Made by a program: the position numbers and the translations under genes | Shown: positions 25,856 through 34,993 of the stretch, piece by piece | Layout of the letters: every line of letters begins with the position of its first letter | Position numbering within the stretch: the stretch's first letter is position 1 | The notes under the pieces: generated by a model | Databases searched by the model: none | What the model was told of the DNA's origin: nothing | What the model saw: only the letters and a program-made list of their open reading frames with translations | Origin: Paenibacillus lactis | GTDB lineage: Bacteria > Bacillota > Bacilli > Paenibacillales > Paenibacillaceae | DNA: 64,000 nucleotides | Direction of reading: 5' to 3' | Assembly (NCBI RefSeq): GCF_017873605.1 | Contig: NZ_JAGGKI010000003.1 | Location: 248,001-312,000 of the forward strand

Positions 25856-27655
25856 TTAACCAAGGAGCTCCCCGCCTGCAGCCGCCCCCGCCAGCGGCAT
25901 CGTGAAATACCGCGGCTGGCCGCGATCATCCTGCTGGTACAGCACGAGCAGCAGCGTGGCTGCACGCCCTTGCTCCCGGTCGAGCGGGATACCGGTCCCG
26001 CCGCCGCGGATAACATCCTGTAGGTCGAAGGGCAGCAGCTCGATCATTGCATGCTTCTGCAGCTCTCTCTCCGTAATGCCAAGCTCGGCGAAGCCGTCAG
26101 ACAGCTCGGTTGGCTGCTCCAGGATCCGCCGTACGTTGGCCGACCACTCCGCTTTATTTTGCGTGTGCTCCCACCATATTTTACGCGGCTTATACTTATG
26201 GCCCAGGAAATAATCGAATTTCATCAGCCCGGTAATGATGTCCATGTTCGGCGTTTGGCGATCTTCCAAAAAAGCCGTCAAGCGGGTGAACAGGTCCTCG
26301 AGCTGATGGCCGATTTTTTGCCAGCCCTGGCCCTCCCAATAATCTCCAAACTCCTGGAAGAAATCGAATGGAGAAGCAAATTCGTGCCGGATTAAGTAGT
26401 TGACCGTGTGGTCCATCCGGTGCGCGTTCCAATACTTCTCCAGCACATCCTCCAGCCGCTTTAATCGTACGATATCCGAGAAGGGCAGCACATCGCTGCT
26501 CAAAATTTCGTATGGCGCATGATCCATGTACGTATAGTTATATTTCTCGGCATCAATGCGGAGCCCCGTTCCTCGAAGCATCTTCAAAAAGCCCAGCTGC
26601 AGCTCCTCTGGCCCCAAGGCGAACACATCATTAAAGGTTTTACGGAAGGTATCATAGTCCTCCAGCGGCAGGCCTGCAATCAGATCCAGATGCTGGTCAA
26701 TCTTGCCGCTTTCCTTGATCATCGTTACCGTCCGGGACAGCTTCGCAAAGTTCTGCCGCCGCTTCACCAGCTCGTTCGTCGGATCGTTCGTGGATTGAAC
26801 GCCGATCTCGAAGCGGAATATGCCTGGCGGCGCATTCTTCGACAAGTAGTCGAGCACCTCCGGCCTCATAATATCGGCCGTAATCTCGAACTGGAACACG
26901 CAGCCGCCGTGGTTCTTGATGAGGAACTCGAACATTTCCAGCGCATAATCCCGTTTAATGTTAAAGGTCCGGTCCACGAACTTGATGAGCTTCGCGCCAT
27001 TCTCGATCAGATACAAAATGTCGGCCTTCGTCCGCTCAATATCATAATAACGCACGCCGACCTCGATGCTCGAAAGACAGAACTGGCAGCTGAAAGGACA
27101 ACCCCGGCTCGTCTCAAAATACACCACCCGTTTGCCGAGATGCGGAATGTCCTCCGGAAAGCGGTGCGGCGAGGGCAGCTCGGCCAGTATGCTTTTCGGC
27201 CTGCCGGGATTGATGATGACCTCATCCTGCTTGCGATAAGCGATGCCGTACACAAAATGGAATTTGCGGTCCCCTTCGATCGTCTGAAGCAAATGGTGGA
27301 ACGTCTCCTCCCCTTCGCCCATGACGATAAAATCGACGTTAACGAGCCGCTTCATCCAATAATCCGTATCGTAGGAAACTTCCGGTCCGCCGAGAACGAT
27401 CGTAACCTCGGGCATAATCTTCTTGACGATATCAATCACTTTAATGGTCTCTTCGATGTTCCAAATATAACAGGAAAATCCGATCACATCCGGTTGGCGC
27501 TGAAACAGGTCGGAGACGATGTTCATAACCGGGTCCTTAATGGTGTATTCCGCCAGTTCGATATCAAAATCCTTCTCGCTGTAAGCCTTCAAGCAGCGTA
27601 TGGCAAGAGATGTGTGTATATATTTTGCGTTCAAGGTAGATAAAATGACTTTCAT
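25856..27655 (-). CDS. B12-binding domain radical SAM protein (DUF4080 type)
   Basis: 599 aa. The N-terminal ~140 residues resemble a cobalamin-binding Rossmann domain (VIGFSCYIWNIEETIKV, VLGGPEVSY). The radical SAM domain carries the cluster motif in SRGCPFSCQFCLSS near residue 185, followed by a TIM-barrel-like region and a C-terminal helical extension. Family members of unknown reaction are common in Firmicutes. A link to the B12 salvage genes 20 kb away is plausible, since it may need cobalamin, but is only inference. GAGAAGG lies upstream of the ATG. Confidence 0.85.
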   Translation of the reverse strand: MKVILSTLNAKYIHTSLAIRCLKAYSEKDFDIELAEYTIKDPVMNIVSDLFQRQPDVIGFSCYIWNIEETIKVIDIVKKIMPEVTIVLGGPEVSYDTDYWMKRLVNVDFIVMGEGEETFHHLLQTIEGDRKFHFVYGIAYRKQDEVIINPGRPKSILAELPSPHRFPEDIPHLGKRVVYFETSRGCPFSCQFCLSSIEVGVRYYDIERTKADILYLIENGAKLIKFVDRTFNIKRDYALEMFEFLIKNHGGCVFQFEITADIMRPEVLDYLSKNAPPGIFRFEIGVQSTNDPTNELVKRRQNFAKLSRTVTMIKESGKIDQHLDLIAGLPLEDYDTFRKTFNDVFALGPEELQLGFLKMLRGTGLRIDAEKYNYTYMDHAPYEILSSDVLPFSDIVRLKRLEDVLEKYWNAHRMDHTVNYLIRHEFASPFDFFQEFGDYWEGQGWQKIGHQLEDLFTRLTAFLEDRQTPNMDIITGLMKFDYFLGHKYKPRKIWWEHTQNKAEWSANVRRILEQPTELSDGFAELGITERELQKHAMIELLPFDLQDVIRGGGTGIPLDREQGRAATLLLVLYQQDDRGQPRYFTMPLAGAAAGGELLG

Positions 27656-27744
27656 GATTCACGATCCTTCTCTTCAAATTCCGTACAGGCAGCGAGCGAT
27701 CCGCAGGTCTAACGCCTCTTCATCGCAGGGATTGCGACTGCCTC

Positions 27745-29625
27745 TCACTCATAATCATACAAGTCATCACTTTCCGCCGTAACCCCCGGGCCATTTTGAA
27801 AAAACTCCAGAAACGGCCGACCGTACTTGCGGAATTTCACTTCCCCTACACCTTTGACCTGCAGCATTTCGTCCTCGGTCTGCGGGCAGACCACGCTCAT
27901 TTCGCGCAGCGTTGCATCATTGAAAATGATGTAGGAAGGTACATGCTCCTTGCTCGCCAACTCCCGCCGGATGAGGCGAAGCTGCTCGAACACCGTCTCG
28001 TTGACCGCCGATGGCGATGAATCGCGGCGGCTGGCGCTGCGCGTGCTGCCGGCGGTGCGTGCAGGTCTCGGCACGCGCTGCATGACCTCGCGCTGGCCCT
28101 TGAGCACTTCAGCAGCCCCGCTCTGCAGCTTCACGACCGGATATTGTCCCTCTGTCAGCGCCAAATAGCCCTCCGAGATGAGCACATTGATCGTCTCGGA
28201 TATTTCCTTCTCGGTTCGATTCGACATGACGCCATAGGTGGGCAGGCGGTCAAAGCCGTATTCCAGAACCTTTTTGGCACGTGAGCCCTTTAAAACCGCT
28301 GCCACCATAGACACGCCAAACCGCTCGCGCATCCGATGAATGCAGGAGAAGATCTTCTGCGCATCCACGGTAATATCGATCAGCTCCCGATCGTCCGTGC
28401 AGGAGCTGCATGTGCCGCACGGCTTATCGTCGTGCTCCTCCCCAAAATAATCCAGCATGGCACTGCGCAGGCAGCGCGTTGTATAGCAGTAATCGATCAT
28501 TTGCTGTAACTTGCGGTATTCATTATGCTTGCGCTCCGAATCCTGCGGGTTCTGTTCGATCAGAAACTTCTGGGTCATGATGTCCTGCGCGCTGAACAGC
28601 AGGATGCACTGGCTCGGCTCGCCGTCCCTTCCCGCACGGCCCGCCTCCTGCACGTAGGACTCCATATTTTTCGGCATATTGTAATGGATAACGTAACGCA
28701 CATTCGATTTGTCGATCCCCATGCCGAACGCATTCGTGGCGACGATCACCCGAATATCGTCATACAGGAACGCTTCCTGGCTCTCGGCCCGCTCGGCATC
28801 GCTCATCCCGGCATGGTACCGGCCTGCGAGCAATCCATGGGCCTGCAGCCGTTGACACAGATCATCGACCTCTTTGCGGGTGGCCGCGTAGATGATGCCC
28901 GGCTGGTGGGTGTGCGAAGCCGCGTAATTCAGTACGAACTCCCGCTTATTCTCCCCGCGCAGCACCGACATTTCAAGATTGTCGCGGCCAAGCCCTGTAA
29001 CGAATACCTGCGGGTCATCTAGGCGGAGAAGACGCTGCATATCCTCCATGACCTCCGGTGTGGCCGTTGCCGTGAATGCCGCAACAATCGGCCTTCCGGG
29101 CAGCTCCGCGACAAATGGCGCAACTGAAAGATAGCTTGTCCGGAAGTCATGCCCCCACTGAGACACACAGTGCGCCTCGTCTACGGCGACGATGGAGATA
29201 TCCAGGCTGGCCATTTCCTCCCGGAACCAGTCCAGCTCAAGCCGTTCCGGCGCGACGTACAGCAGCTTCAAATCCCCCCGCTTGGCCGCGCGAATGCGCT
29301 CGTTCACTTCTTTGCCGCTCAGCGTACTGTTGATGTAAGCGGCGTTGATGCCCGCCGTCGTCAATGCATCCACCTGGTCCTTCATCAAGGATATCAGAGG
29401 CGAGATGACAAGCGTCAGCCCCGGATGCATCAGGGCAGGAATTTGGTAGCAGATGGATTTTCCGCCGCCGGTCGGCATAATGCCGAGCGTATCCCTTCCG
29501 TGCAGCAGGCTGTCCACGATCTTCTTCTGCCCTTCCCGAAAATCCGGATAACCATAATACCGCTGTAGGTACTCCCGAGCGGCGTCCATATTCATGGATT
29601 CTCTATCATTCGTTTCCACATTCAT
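27745..29625 (-). CDS. recQ: ATP-dependent DNA helicase RecQ
   Basis: 626 aa, full length. The helicase core has Walker A (MPTGGGKSICYQ), DEAHCVSQWGHDFR, and the C-terminal helicase motif QEAGRAGRDGEPS. The zinc domain (CYTTRC...CGTCSSC) and the RQC winged helix follow, and a C-terminal HRDC domain (FEQLRLIRRELASKEHVPSYII). It unwinds DNA 3' to 5' in recombination and repair. AAGGAG precedes the first ATG. It is 89 bp upstream of the radical SAM gene and may be co-transcribed with it. Confidence 0.96.
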   Translation of the reverse strand: MNVETNDRESMNMDAAREYLQRYYGYPDFREGQKKIVDSLLHGRDTLGIMPTGGGKSICYQIPALMHPGLTLVISPLISLMKDQVDALTTAGINAAYINSTLSGKEVNERIRAAKRGDLKLLYVAPERLELDWFREEMASLDISIVAVDEAHCVSQWGHDFRTSYLSVAPFVAELPGRPIVAAFTATATPEVMEDMQRLLRLDDPQVFVTGLGRDNLEMSVLRGENKREFVLNYAASHTHQPGIIYAATRKEVDDLCQRLQAHGLLAGRYHAGMSDAERAESQEAFLYDDIRVIVATNAFGMGIDKSNVRYVIHYNMPKNMESYVQEAGRAGRDGEPSQCILLFSAQDIMTQKFLIEQNPQDSERKHNEYRKLQQMIDYCYTTRCLRSAMLDYFGEEHDDKPCGTCSSCTDDRELIDITVDAQKIFSCIHRMRERFGVSMVAAVLKGSRAKKVLEYGFDRLPTYGVMSNRTEKEISETINVLISEGYLALTEGQYPVVKLQSGAAEVLKGQREVMQRVPRPARTAGSTRSASRRDSSPSAVNETVFEQLRLIRRELASKEHVPSYIIFNDATLREMSVVCPQTEDEMLQVKGVGEVKFRKYGRPFLEFFQNGPGVTAESDDLYDYE

Positions 29626-29991
29626 GGATAAAAACTCCTTATATCACTACTTTGCAACTAATTTATTCGTCCTGTCGCCCGATCGAGCTGGATCGATTGC
29701 CATCTTTGGCATGCCCCGGACCACGAACCGTTCCCACAGGGAAGAGATCGCACCGTGTAAGCTGAAGCCGCATGATCGCGTCCTTCTTACCGGGCAGGGG
29801 TTCGAGCGGCTGCCGACCGTTAACAAACATACCATCCTTTAAGTTTAACGGTGTTTCAATGAATGGGCAACCGGATCAGGCAGGAAAAAGCATGGGGGTT
29901 AAAGAAGATAGTAGATCATCAGAAAACTAGGCATCGGTCTGTCATGACGGGTCTCGCAAATCTTATCATCAAAAGTTGGTGATTCTACAAA
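29626..29991. other. Divergent intergenic region between recQ and the AraC regulator
   Basis: About 365 bp. Short frames on both strands lack ribosome binding sites. No repeat or clear promoter is seen. Confidence 0.4.
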
Positions 29992-30777
29992 ATGAACGAA
30001 GAGCATGGCGAAATCATTGCCCAAGCCATCCAATATATGAAGGAGCATCTGGACGAGCCTTTAACTACCCGGCAGCTGGCGGATCAGGCGGGGTATAGTC
30101 CGTTTCATTTTTCAAGAATATTCAAAAAAGCCACGGGCATATCGGTAAGGCAATATCTATCCGCCCTCCGGGTTGAATCCGGCAAATCGGAGCTGCTGAA
30201 AGCCCCCTCCCTGCTGGTCAAGATCGGGATGCATGTCGGACTTACAAGCCCGGGCACCTTCAATACGCGTTTCAAGCAATTTGTCGGTCTCTCTCCGAGC
30301 AAATTCCGTTCCGTCTCCGAGTCCCTTCATCAATATGTCAATCAATATAGACATAAGCCGCTCAGCTTCAAAGACGAAAAATCGGGGAGACTGCCGCGGG
30401 TTCATTGCCGGATCGAGGCCCCTTCTGCTTTTCACGGCATCATCTACGTGGGGCTCTTCCCAAGACCTGTACCTGATCAGAAACCCGCCGCCGGCACCGC
30501 CGTTAACCTGAAGCGGAGAACCTGCGTCATTACCGGGATTCCTCCAGGCACATATTACGTACTGGCAGCCGGTATTCCGTGGAGCCTGAATCCGAAGGAC
30601 TACTATTTGCTGAACCATTCGCTGCGAGGCAAGCTGGACACGCCTGTTCATATCAATGAAACGACGGATATTAGCGTGGCCATCACGCTTAGGGAGCCCC
30701 AGCCGTATGATCCGCCCATCGTCGTGAATTTGCCGCTGCTGCTGTTCGAAAAGGACCGGAGCAACTCAGCAAAGTAG
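29992..30777 (+). CDS. AraC-family transcriptional regulator
   Basis: 261 aa. The DNA-binding domain is N-terminal: two helix-turn-helix motifs in residues 8-106 (TTRQLADQAGYSPFHFSRIFKKATG and FNTRFKQFVGLSPSKFRS). The C-terminal ~150 residues (IEAPSAFHGIIYVGLFPRP onward) form a beta-rich domain that may bind a ligand. That order is the reverse of classic AraC. The following SRPBCC gene is a possible but unproven target. Start has no strong ribosome binding site (GTTGGTGA). Confidence 0.85.
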   Translation: MNEEHGEIIAQAIQYMKEHLDEPLTTRQLADQAGYSPFHFSRIFKKATGISVRQYLSALRVESGKSELLKAPSLLVKIGMHVGLTSPGTFNTRFKQFVGLSPSKFRSVSESLHQYVNQYRHKPLSFKDEKSGRLPRVHCRIEAPSAFHGIIYVGLFPRPVPDQKPAAGTAVNLKRRTCVITGIPPGTYYVLAAGIPWSLNPKDYYLLNHSLRGKLDTPVHINETTDISVAITLREPQPYDPPIVVNLPLLLFEKDRSNSAK

Positions 30778-30878
30778 AAGAATTCCCCTCCGATTTTCCC
30801 CGTTATAATGGGACGAAGAGGAATGTATTAGGATAAATCCGTTGTCAGGGTTACCGGTTGAATGGAGGAGAAGTGGAT

Positions 30879-31340
30879 ATGATCATCACGCAGGAAGCAC
30901 AGATCCAGGCTGACATAACGCTCGTATGGCGCGCGTGGACGGAATCTGCACGCATTACGGAATGGTTTGCGCCGGCAGCCGATATTGAAGCCCGGGAGGG
31001 AGGAAAATTCGAGCTTTACTTCAACCCCGGGGATAAAAGCAGCATGAGCACAACCGGATGCACTATCCTGAAGTATCAGGAGCCGCACACGTTAGCTTTT
31101 GAATGGAAAGGGCCCGATCCGTTTGCGGACATCATGAACCGCAGCGATGAGCTTACTTGGGTTGAAGTCATTCTCGCCCAAGAGACGGAAGAGACACGGG
31201 TAACGCTTAAGCATCATGGCTGGAAGGACTCTGCCGACTGGCAAGCAGCGAGGTCGTGGCATGTTAAAGCGTGGGAGGATATGCTCGCAAGCCTGAAATC
31301 CCGCATGGAATCGGGACAGGGCCTTCTCTGCTGCCAATAG
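30879..31340 (+). CDS. SRPBCC / AHSA1-domain protein
   Basis: 153 aa from the ATG at 30879, with GGAGGAG upstream; the frame extends to 30858. It shows the AHSA1 pattern: TLVWRAWTESARITEWFAP, FELYFNPG, and the C-terminal SWHVKAWEDMLASL. Such proteins form a helix-grip cavity for a hydrophobic ligand. It lies 101 bp after the AraC regulator on the same strand. The function is not defined by sequence. Confidence 0.85.
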   Translation: MIITQEAQIQADITLVWRAWTESARITEWFAPAADIEAREGGKFELYFNPGDKSSMSTTGCTILKYQEPHTLAFEWKGPDPFADIMNRSDELTWVEVILAQETEETRVTLKHHGWKDSADWQAARSWHVKAWEDMLASLKSRMESGQGLLCCQ

Positions 31341-31673
31341 CTTCAGGAGCGAATAATTGGGGGATAATTTTGGGGAAATCAAGATAGCTTTGGCAGCAAA
31401 CCAAAGGTTCATCTTGCAAGCGTATCTTCAAAACATCCCCTACCATAGAAGGATACTTTGCGACCGCAAGGTATCCTTCTTTTCGCGTTATGGAAATTCC
31501 GCTCCACAAGGGGCCCAAATTTAATCCCCTCATCCAATCCTTTTGTTACTCCCCGCCTTAATTCGGGTAAGAACATCATGATATCTGGCGACATCCCGAA
31601 GCATCGACTAGGAATCGTCATGATGGGAAAGAATAACACGAACCTGATATATCAATCACAAGGGGAAATTCAT
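31341..31673. other. Intergenic region before speD
   Basis: Contains the SRPBCC gene terminator (31448-31484). The speD frame stays open upstream to 31458 but without ribosome binding sites. No other gene is seen. Confidence 0.4.
31448..31484 (+). terminator. Terminator of the SRPBCC gene
   Basis: GAAGGATACTT / AAGGTATCCTTC arms followed by TTTT on the plus strand. Confidence 0.75.
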
Positions 31674-32480
31674 ATGGATATTACACCGGAACAGCGTGTC
31701 ACCTTACATGGCTTCAACAACCTGACCAAATCTCTCAGCTTCAATATGTACGATGTATGCTATACGAAAACGAGGGAGGAGCGGGAGGCTTATCTCGAAT
31801 ACATTGACGAGCAGTATAATGCCGACCGGCTGACGAAAATTCTAAGCCATGTCGCCGATATCATCGGCGCGCATGTGCTGAACATCGCCAAGCAGGATTA
31901 CGTTCCGCAGGGGGCCAGCGTAACGGTCCTGGTATCCGAAGGCCCGGTCGTCGAGGTCCCCGAGGAATCATATGATGAATCACCGGGTCCGCTGCCGGAC
32001 AACGTGATGCTTCAGCTCGACAAGAGCCATATTACCGTGCATACGTACCCCGAATTCCATCCGGATGAAGGCATCAGCACCTTCCGCGCCGATATCGACG
32101 TGTCCACCTGCGGCGAAATATCGCCGCTGAAAGCGCTGAATTATTTGATCCACTCCTTCGATACGGATATCATGACCATCGACTACAAAATCCGCGGCTT
32201 CACTCGCGATATTCACGGCCATAAGCTGTTTATCGACCATGAGATCAGCTCGATCCAGAACTATATCCCGGACGAGGTCAAAGAGATGTTCGATATGATC
32301 GACGTCAACGTGTACCAGGAGAATCTGTTCCACACCAAATGCAAGCTGAAGCAATTCGACCTGGATAACTACTTGTTCGGATACACGAAAGACAAGCTGT
32401 CCCCTCAAGAGCAGAAGGAAATTACCGAGCGATTGACGCTCGAAATGAACGAAATTTACTACGGCAAAAATATGGATTGA
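31674..32480 (+). CDS. speD: S-adenosylmethionine decarboxylase proenzyme (long, E. coli type)
   Basis: 268 aa from the ATG at 31674, with AAGGGG upstream. It makes decarboxylated AdoMet for spermidine synthesis. The proenzyme self-cleaves before Ser118 in [13 protein letters not shown] to form the pyruvoyl group. The length fits the ~264-aa gamma-proteobacterial class, not the ~120-aa Bacillus subtilis class. No speE is adjacent. Confidence 0.92.
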   Translation: MDITPEQRVTLHGFNNLTKSLSFNMYDVCYTKTREEREAYLEYIDEQYNADRLTKILSHVADIIGAHVLNIAKQDYVPQGASVTVLVSEGPVVEVPEESYDESPGPLPDNVMLQLDKSHITVHTYPEFHPDEGISTFRADIDVSTCGEISPLKALNYLIHSFDTDIMTIDYKIRGFTRDIHGHKLFIDHEISSIQNYIPDEVKEMFDMIDVNVYQENLFHTKCKLKQFDLDNYLFGYTKDKLSPQEQKEITERLTLEMNEIYYGKNMD

Positions 32481-32497
32481 GCCCTTCTCTTCACCTA

Positions 32498-32545
32498 AAA
32501 AAGCCTCCGGCAGATGAACAGCATATCTGCCGGAGGCTATTTGTG
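32498..32545. terminator. Bidirectional terminator between speD and the MBL hydrolase
   Basis: AGCCTCCGGCAGAT / ATCTGCCGGAGGCT, a 14-bp perfect stem. A strong T run is on the minus strand; a weak tract is on the plus strand. Confidence 0.85.
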
Positions 32546-32605
32546 CTGCATTGCCAAGGCAATTGCCCCGGCGAGACATGCTGATCTGGCCGCAAACCTT
32601 GTCCG

Positions 32606-33412
32606 TTAGAATTGTACTGAAAATCCATCAAAGCGGTGGATGCCTGTCCCGAAGCGGACCAGATCCTTCTCCTTAAGCTCCCTGGCGGCCTCCCGGACAA
32701 CCTCCAGCAGCTCCGGAGGAAGCCCGAGCCGGTTATGCCCCCCGTAAATTTGCGTTACGCCTTCGATAGCCGCAATCCGTTCCAATGAGCGGACGAGATC
32801 CTCCGGACTCGTCGTCGGATAGAACGCGTATACGGGAGTTTCGTCATACAGCAAATCCCCGGTGAACAGATAGCCTCTGCTCGTATCGAGAACAGCGATA
32901 TGTCCGGGAGAATGGCCCGGGGTATGATAGATCACCAGCCTTCGATTCCCCAATTCAATCTCGTCCCCGTCCCGCAGCAGACCTGTAGGGCGTCCTTGGT
33001 ACGGTGTATACGTAACGGGATTGAATGAAGCCGGCACCGGTCTCGTAATGTCACGCGAAATATCCTTCCGGATCTGTTCGATCGACAGCTTCTTGATTCC
33101 GCTGACAAGCCAGTCCTCCTCGGCCTCATGCACGTAGATTTCATCGTACTGGCCGTGGCTTCCGATGTGGTCGGCGTGAACGTGAGTCGTCAGCACCATA
33201 ATGGGAAGGTCGGTTAGCTGATCGGTCATCCGCCTGATATTATCGATGCCGAGCCCCGTATCGATAAGCGCTGCCCGTTCACTGCCGAGCAGCAAATAGG
33301 AGTGGACCTTTTCCCAATGGCCGAATTCACTGATTGCATAGGTCGCCTCGTCCAGCTCGGATACCGTAAACCAGGCATCATCGATGACGATGTTATGCCG
33401 CTTGTTTTCCAT
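32606..33412 (-). CDS. MBL-fold metallo-hydrolase
   Basis: 268 aa from the ATG at 33412, with GGAGG at the end of the upstream gene; the frame extends farther but into that gene. The zinc motif is THVHADHIGSHG, with further ligands in YHTPGHSPGH, LFTGDLLYDE and YGGHNRLG. It resembles glyoxalase II- or quorum-quencher-like hydrolases. It follows the winged-helix regulator by seven bases in one transcript, so that regulator probably controls it. Substrate unknown. Confidence 0.88.
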   Translation of the reverse strand: MENKRHNIVIDDAWFTVSELDEATYAISEFGHWEKVHSYLLLGSERAALIDTGLGIDNIRRMTDQLTDLPIMVLTTHVHADHIGSHGQYDEIYVHEAEEDWLVSGIKKLSIEQIRKDISRDITRPVPASFNPVTYTPYQGRPTGLLRDGDEIELGNRRLVIYHTPGHSPGHIAVLDTSRGYLFTGDLLYDETPVYAFYPTTSPEDLVRSLERIAAIEGVTQIYGGHNRLGLPPELLEVVREAARELKEKDLVRFGTGIHRFDGFSVQF

Positions 33413-33419
33413 ATGTATT

Positions 33420-34052
33420 CTATCCTCCATCCTGCTGTCGTTCTTGACTGTCCGTCCCTTCGTCTCCATCGGGAAACGCGATCAAGGACATCCGGTAGCT
33501 TTTCTCATCTTCGGATCGCGAAGCCTCGCTTGCTTCCGTATTCCGCATGGTGAAATGCTTGTCCATCAGCTGCTTGAATTCTTCAATAAACGCGTGGAAG
33601 CTCTCCTCCGTTGCATAGAAGCTGTAAGTGGAGGCAATGTTCTTTCTCTTGCTCTCATGGGTGGGATCCAAGGCAAAGGATGCTGCTGGCGCATGCTCGA
33701 CTTGGGATCGCGTAGTATCGAGCGTCTCAAGAAATACCTGCCTTGAGGTTTCGACCAAATCCAGGCTGGGCAGCAGATGCTCCTCGGGAATAAACCGGCT
33801 TGCAGCAGCCCGGTAATATTTCTGAACGATGCCGTTCTTCTCCTCTTTCCGGACAACCCGGATAACGCCGTGCTTCTCCAGCTCCCTGAGATGAAAATAG
33901 ATATTATTGCGGGTAATCCCAAGCATTTCTGCCAGCTGCTGGCCGGTATATTCATTTTTCACAAGATTCATCAGCATTTTCGTCCGCAAGGGATCGGCAA
34001 TCGCTTTAAGCTGCTCATGCGTTGAAATTTTGTAGACTGCAGTAAAATCCAT
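33420..34052 (-). CDS. Winged-helix (ArsR/HTH_20-type) regulator
   Basis: 210 aa. A winged helix occupies residues 10-85 (LKAIADPLRTKMLMNLVKNEYTGQQLAEMLGITRNNIYFHLRELEKHGVI). The C-terminal 120 residues are helical with no metal-binding Cys pair. The first gene of a two-gene unit with the MBL hydrolase. An overlapping double palindrome lies 18 bases upstream of its start, the expected site for autoregulation. The inducing signal is unknown. Confidence 0.88.
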   Translation of the reverse strand: MDFTAVYKISTHEQLKAIADPLRTKMLMNLVKNEYTGQQLAEMLGITRNNIYFHLRELEKHGVIRVVRKEEKNGIVQKYYRAAASRFIPEEHLLPSLDLVETSRQVFLETLDTTRSQVEHAPAASFALDPTHESKRKNIASTYSFYATEESFHAFIEEFKQLMDKHFTMRNTEASEASRSEDEKSYRMSLIAFPDGDEGTDSQERQQDGG

Positions 34053-34386
34053 TTATCCACCTCCGTATTTTTTACCGGTAAAATTAATTTTACTGTTATG
34101 GATGATCATATCCGGTTTCCTCCCATTGGTCAATACTTCCAGTCTCTTTCATTTTGGGTTATCTTCACTCTTACAAGTCATGTTCATCCTCTCGAACCCT
34201 CCAATCTCCTGGAATTGCCGCCGAACGGGAACCTTTAGATGGGGCTGCCGGCCGAACGGGACGTTCTTCAAAACCGCTGTCGTCCGCCTTGATCTATCGC
34301 TCGCAAATTTTCGAATACAGAATGAAGTATGGTATATTAACCACGAATGGAAGGATGTTCAATGAATCGTAAAAAGGATGTGCACG
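34053..34386. other. Divergent intergenic region
   Basis: Holds the palindromic operator at 34070-34093. Further right the word gCCGAACGGGA occurs twice (near 34223 and 34251). TATATT near 34333 may be a -10 for the plus-strand gene at 34387. No ORF with a ribosome binding site is supported. Confidence 0.4.
34070..34093. promoter_or_regulatory. Candidate operator: two overlapping palindromes
   Basis: TTTTACCGGTAAAA (34070-34083) is a perfect 14-bp palindrome and GTAAAATTAATTTTAC (34078-34093) a perfect 16-bp one; they share a GTAAAA half-site. They lie just upstream of the winged-helix regulator gene, so three half-sites could bind two dimers. Confidence 0.6.
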
Positions 34387-34902
34387 ATGTTTGACCCGAC
34401 GGTATTTGAAAATTTAAAAGTAGGCATTGAGAACGTAATATACGACTTGGACAATCTGGATGAGCTCGTCCTCATTACCGGTCGGGAGGATCTGCTGGAC
34501 ATGGCCGTCATGTCGAGAAGCTTCAGCCTGACGTTTGAATTGAGGGGTCTGAAGGAGGCAGCTGCGGAAATTCGGCTTGATGCCGGACTTCAGGAGCTTG
34601 CGGCCGAGATATTGGAAACACCGGGGAAGCAGCCGGGCTGCGAGCTGAAAGTCCGCTTTTATAAAAACGTGAAGAGGATTGAAGATGAATGCGCGGCAAT
34701 TTCCCGGATCGTTGCCGCCATATGGGAACCCGAGATTCCCCCGGTGCAGACCGTAACCTACATCGTTGGAGAAGAAGCAGATGGATATCGCAGCATGACC
34801 GAGGTACGGTTCTCGCGCACCATTAACGAGGAGCAGATGGAGGACATCCCGAATTTGGCGGATCATATGCTCCAGACGCTGGAACAGTTGAATCGGATCT
34901 AA
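34387..34902 (+). CDS. Conserved-looking protein, unknown function
   Basis: 171 aa. The ATG at 34387 has AAGGA upstream; another ATG at 34378 has none. The protein is acidic and soluble (MFDPTVFENLKVGIENVIYD at the start), with a strand-rich middle (CELKVRFYKNV, TVTYIVG) and a helical end (DIPNLADHMLQTLEQL). No catalytic motif is visible. I recall similar uncharacterised Bacillales proteins but cannot name a family. Single gene. Confidence 0.7.
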   Translation: MFDPTVFENLKVGIENVIYDLDNLDELVLITGREDLLDMAVMSRSFSLTFELRGLKEAAAEIRLDAGLQELAAEILETPGKQPGCELKVRFYKNVKRIEDECAAISRIVAAIWEPEIPPVQTVTYIVGEEADGYRSMTEVRFSRTINEEQMEDIPNLADHMLQTLEQLNRI

Positions 34903-34952
34903 GTGCTGTTAGATTGAGATGGGGGCGAGGGTTCTTCTTCCTTGTCTCCCAA

Positions 34953-34992
34953 GCAAAAAAATCCTGACGGATGGTATCCGCCAGGATTTATC
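34953..34992 (-). terminator. Terminator of the CatE-like gene
   Basis: AAATCCTG-CGGAT / ATCCG-CAGGATTT stem with seven T on the minus strand, directly at the stop. Confidence 0.8.
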
Positions 34993-34993
34993 T

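Noticed and set aside
29594-29842. 82-codon frame upstream of the AraC regulator
   Set aside because: Overlaps the recQ start region, lacks a ribosome binding site and shows no recognisable motif.
31264-31533. 89-codon minus-strand frame over the SRPBCC terminator
   Set aside because: It crosses a strong terminator and has no ribosome binding site.
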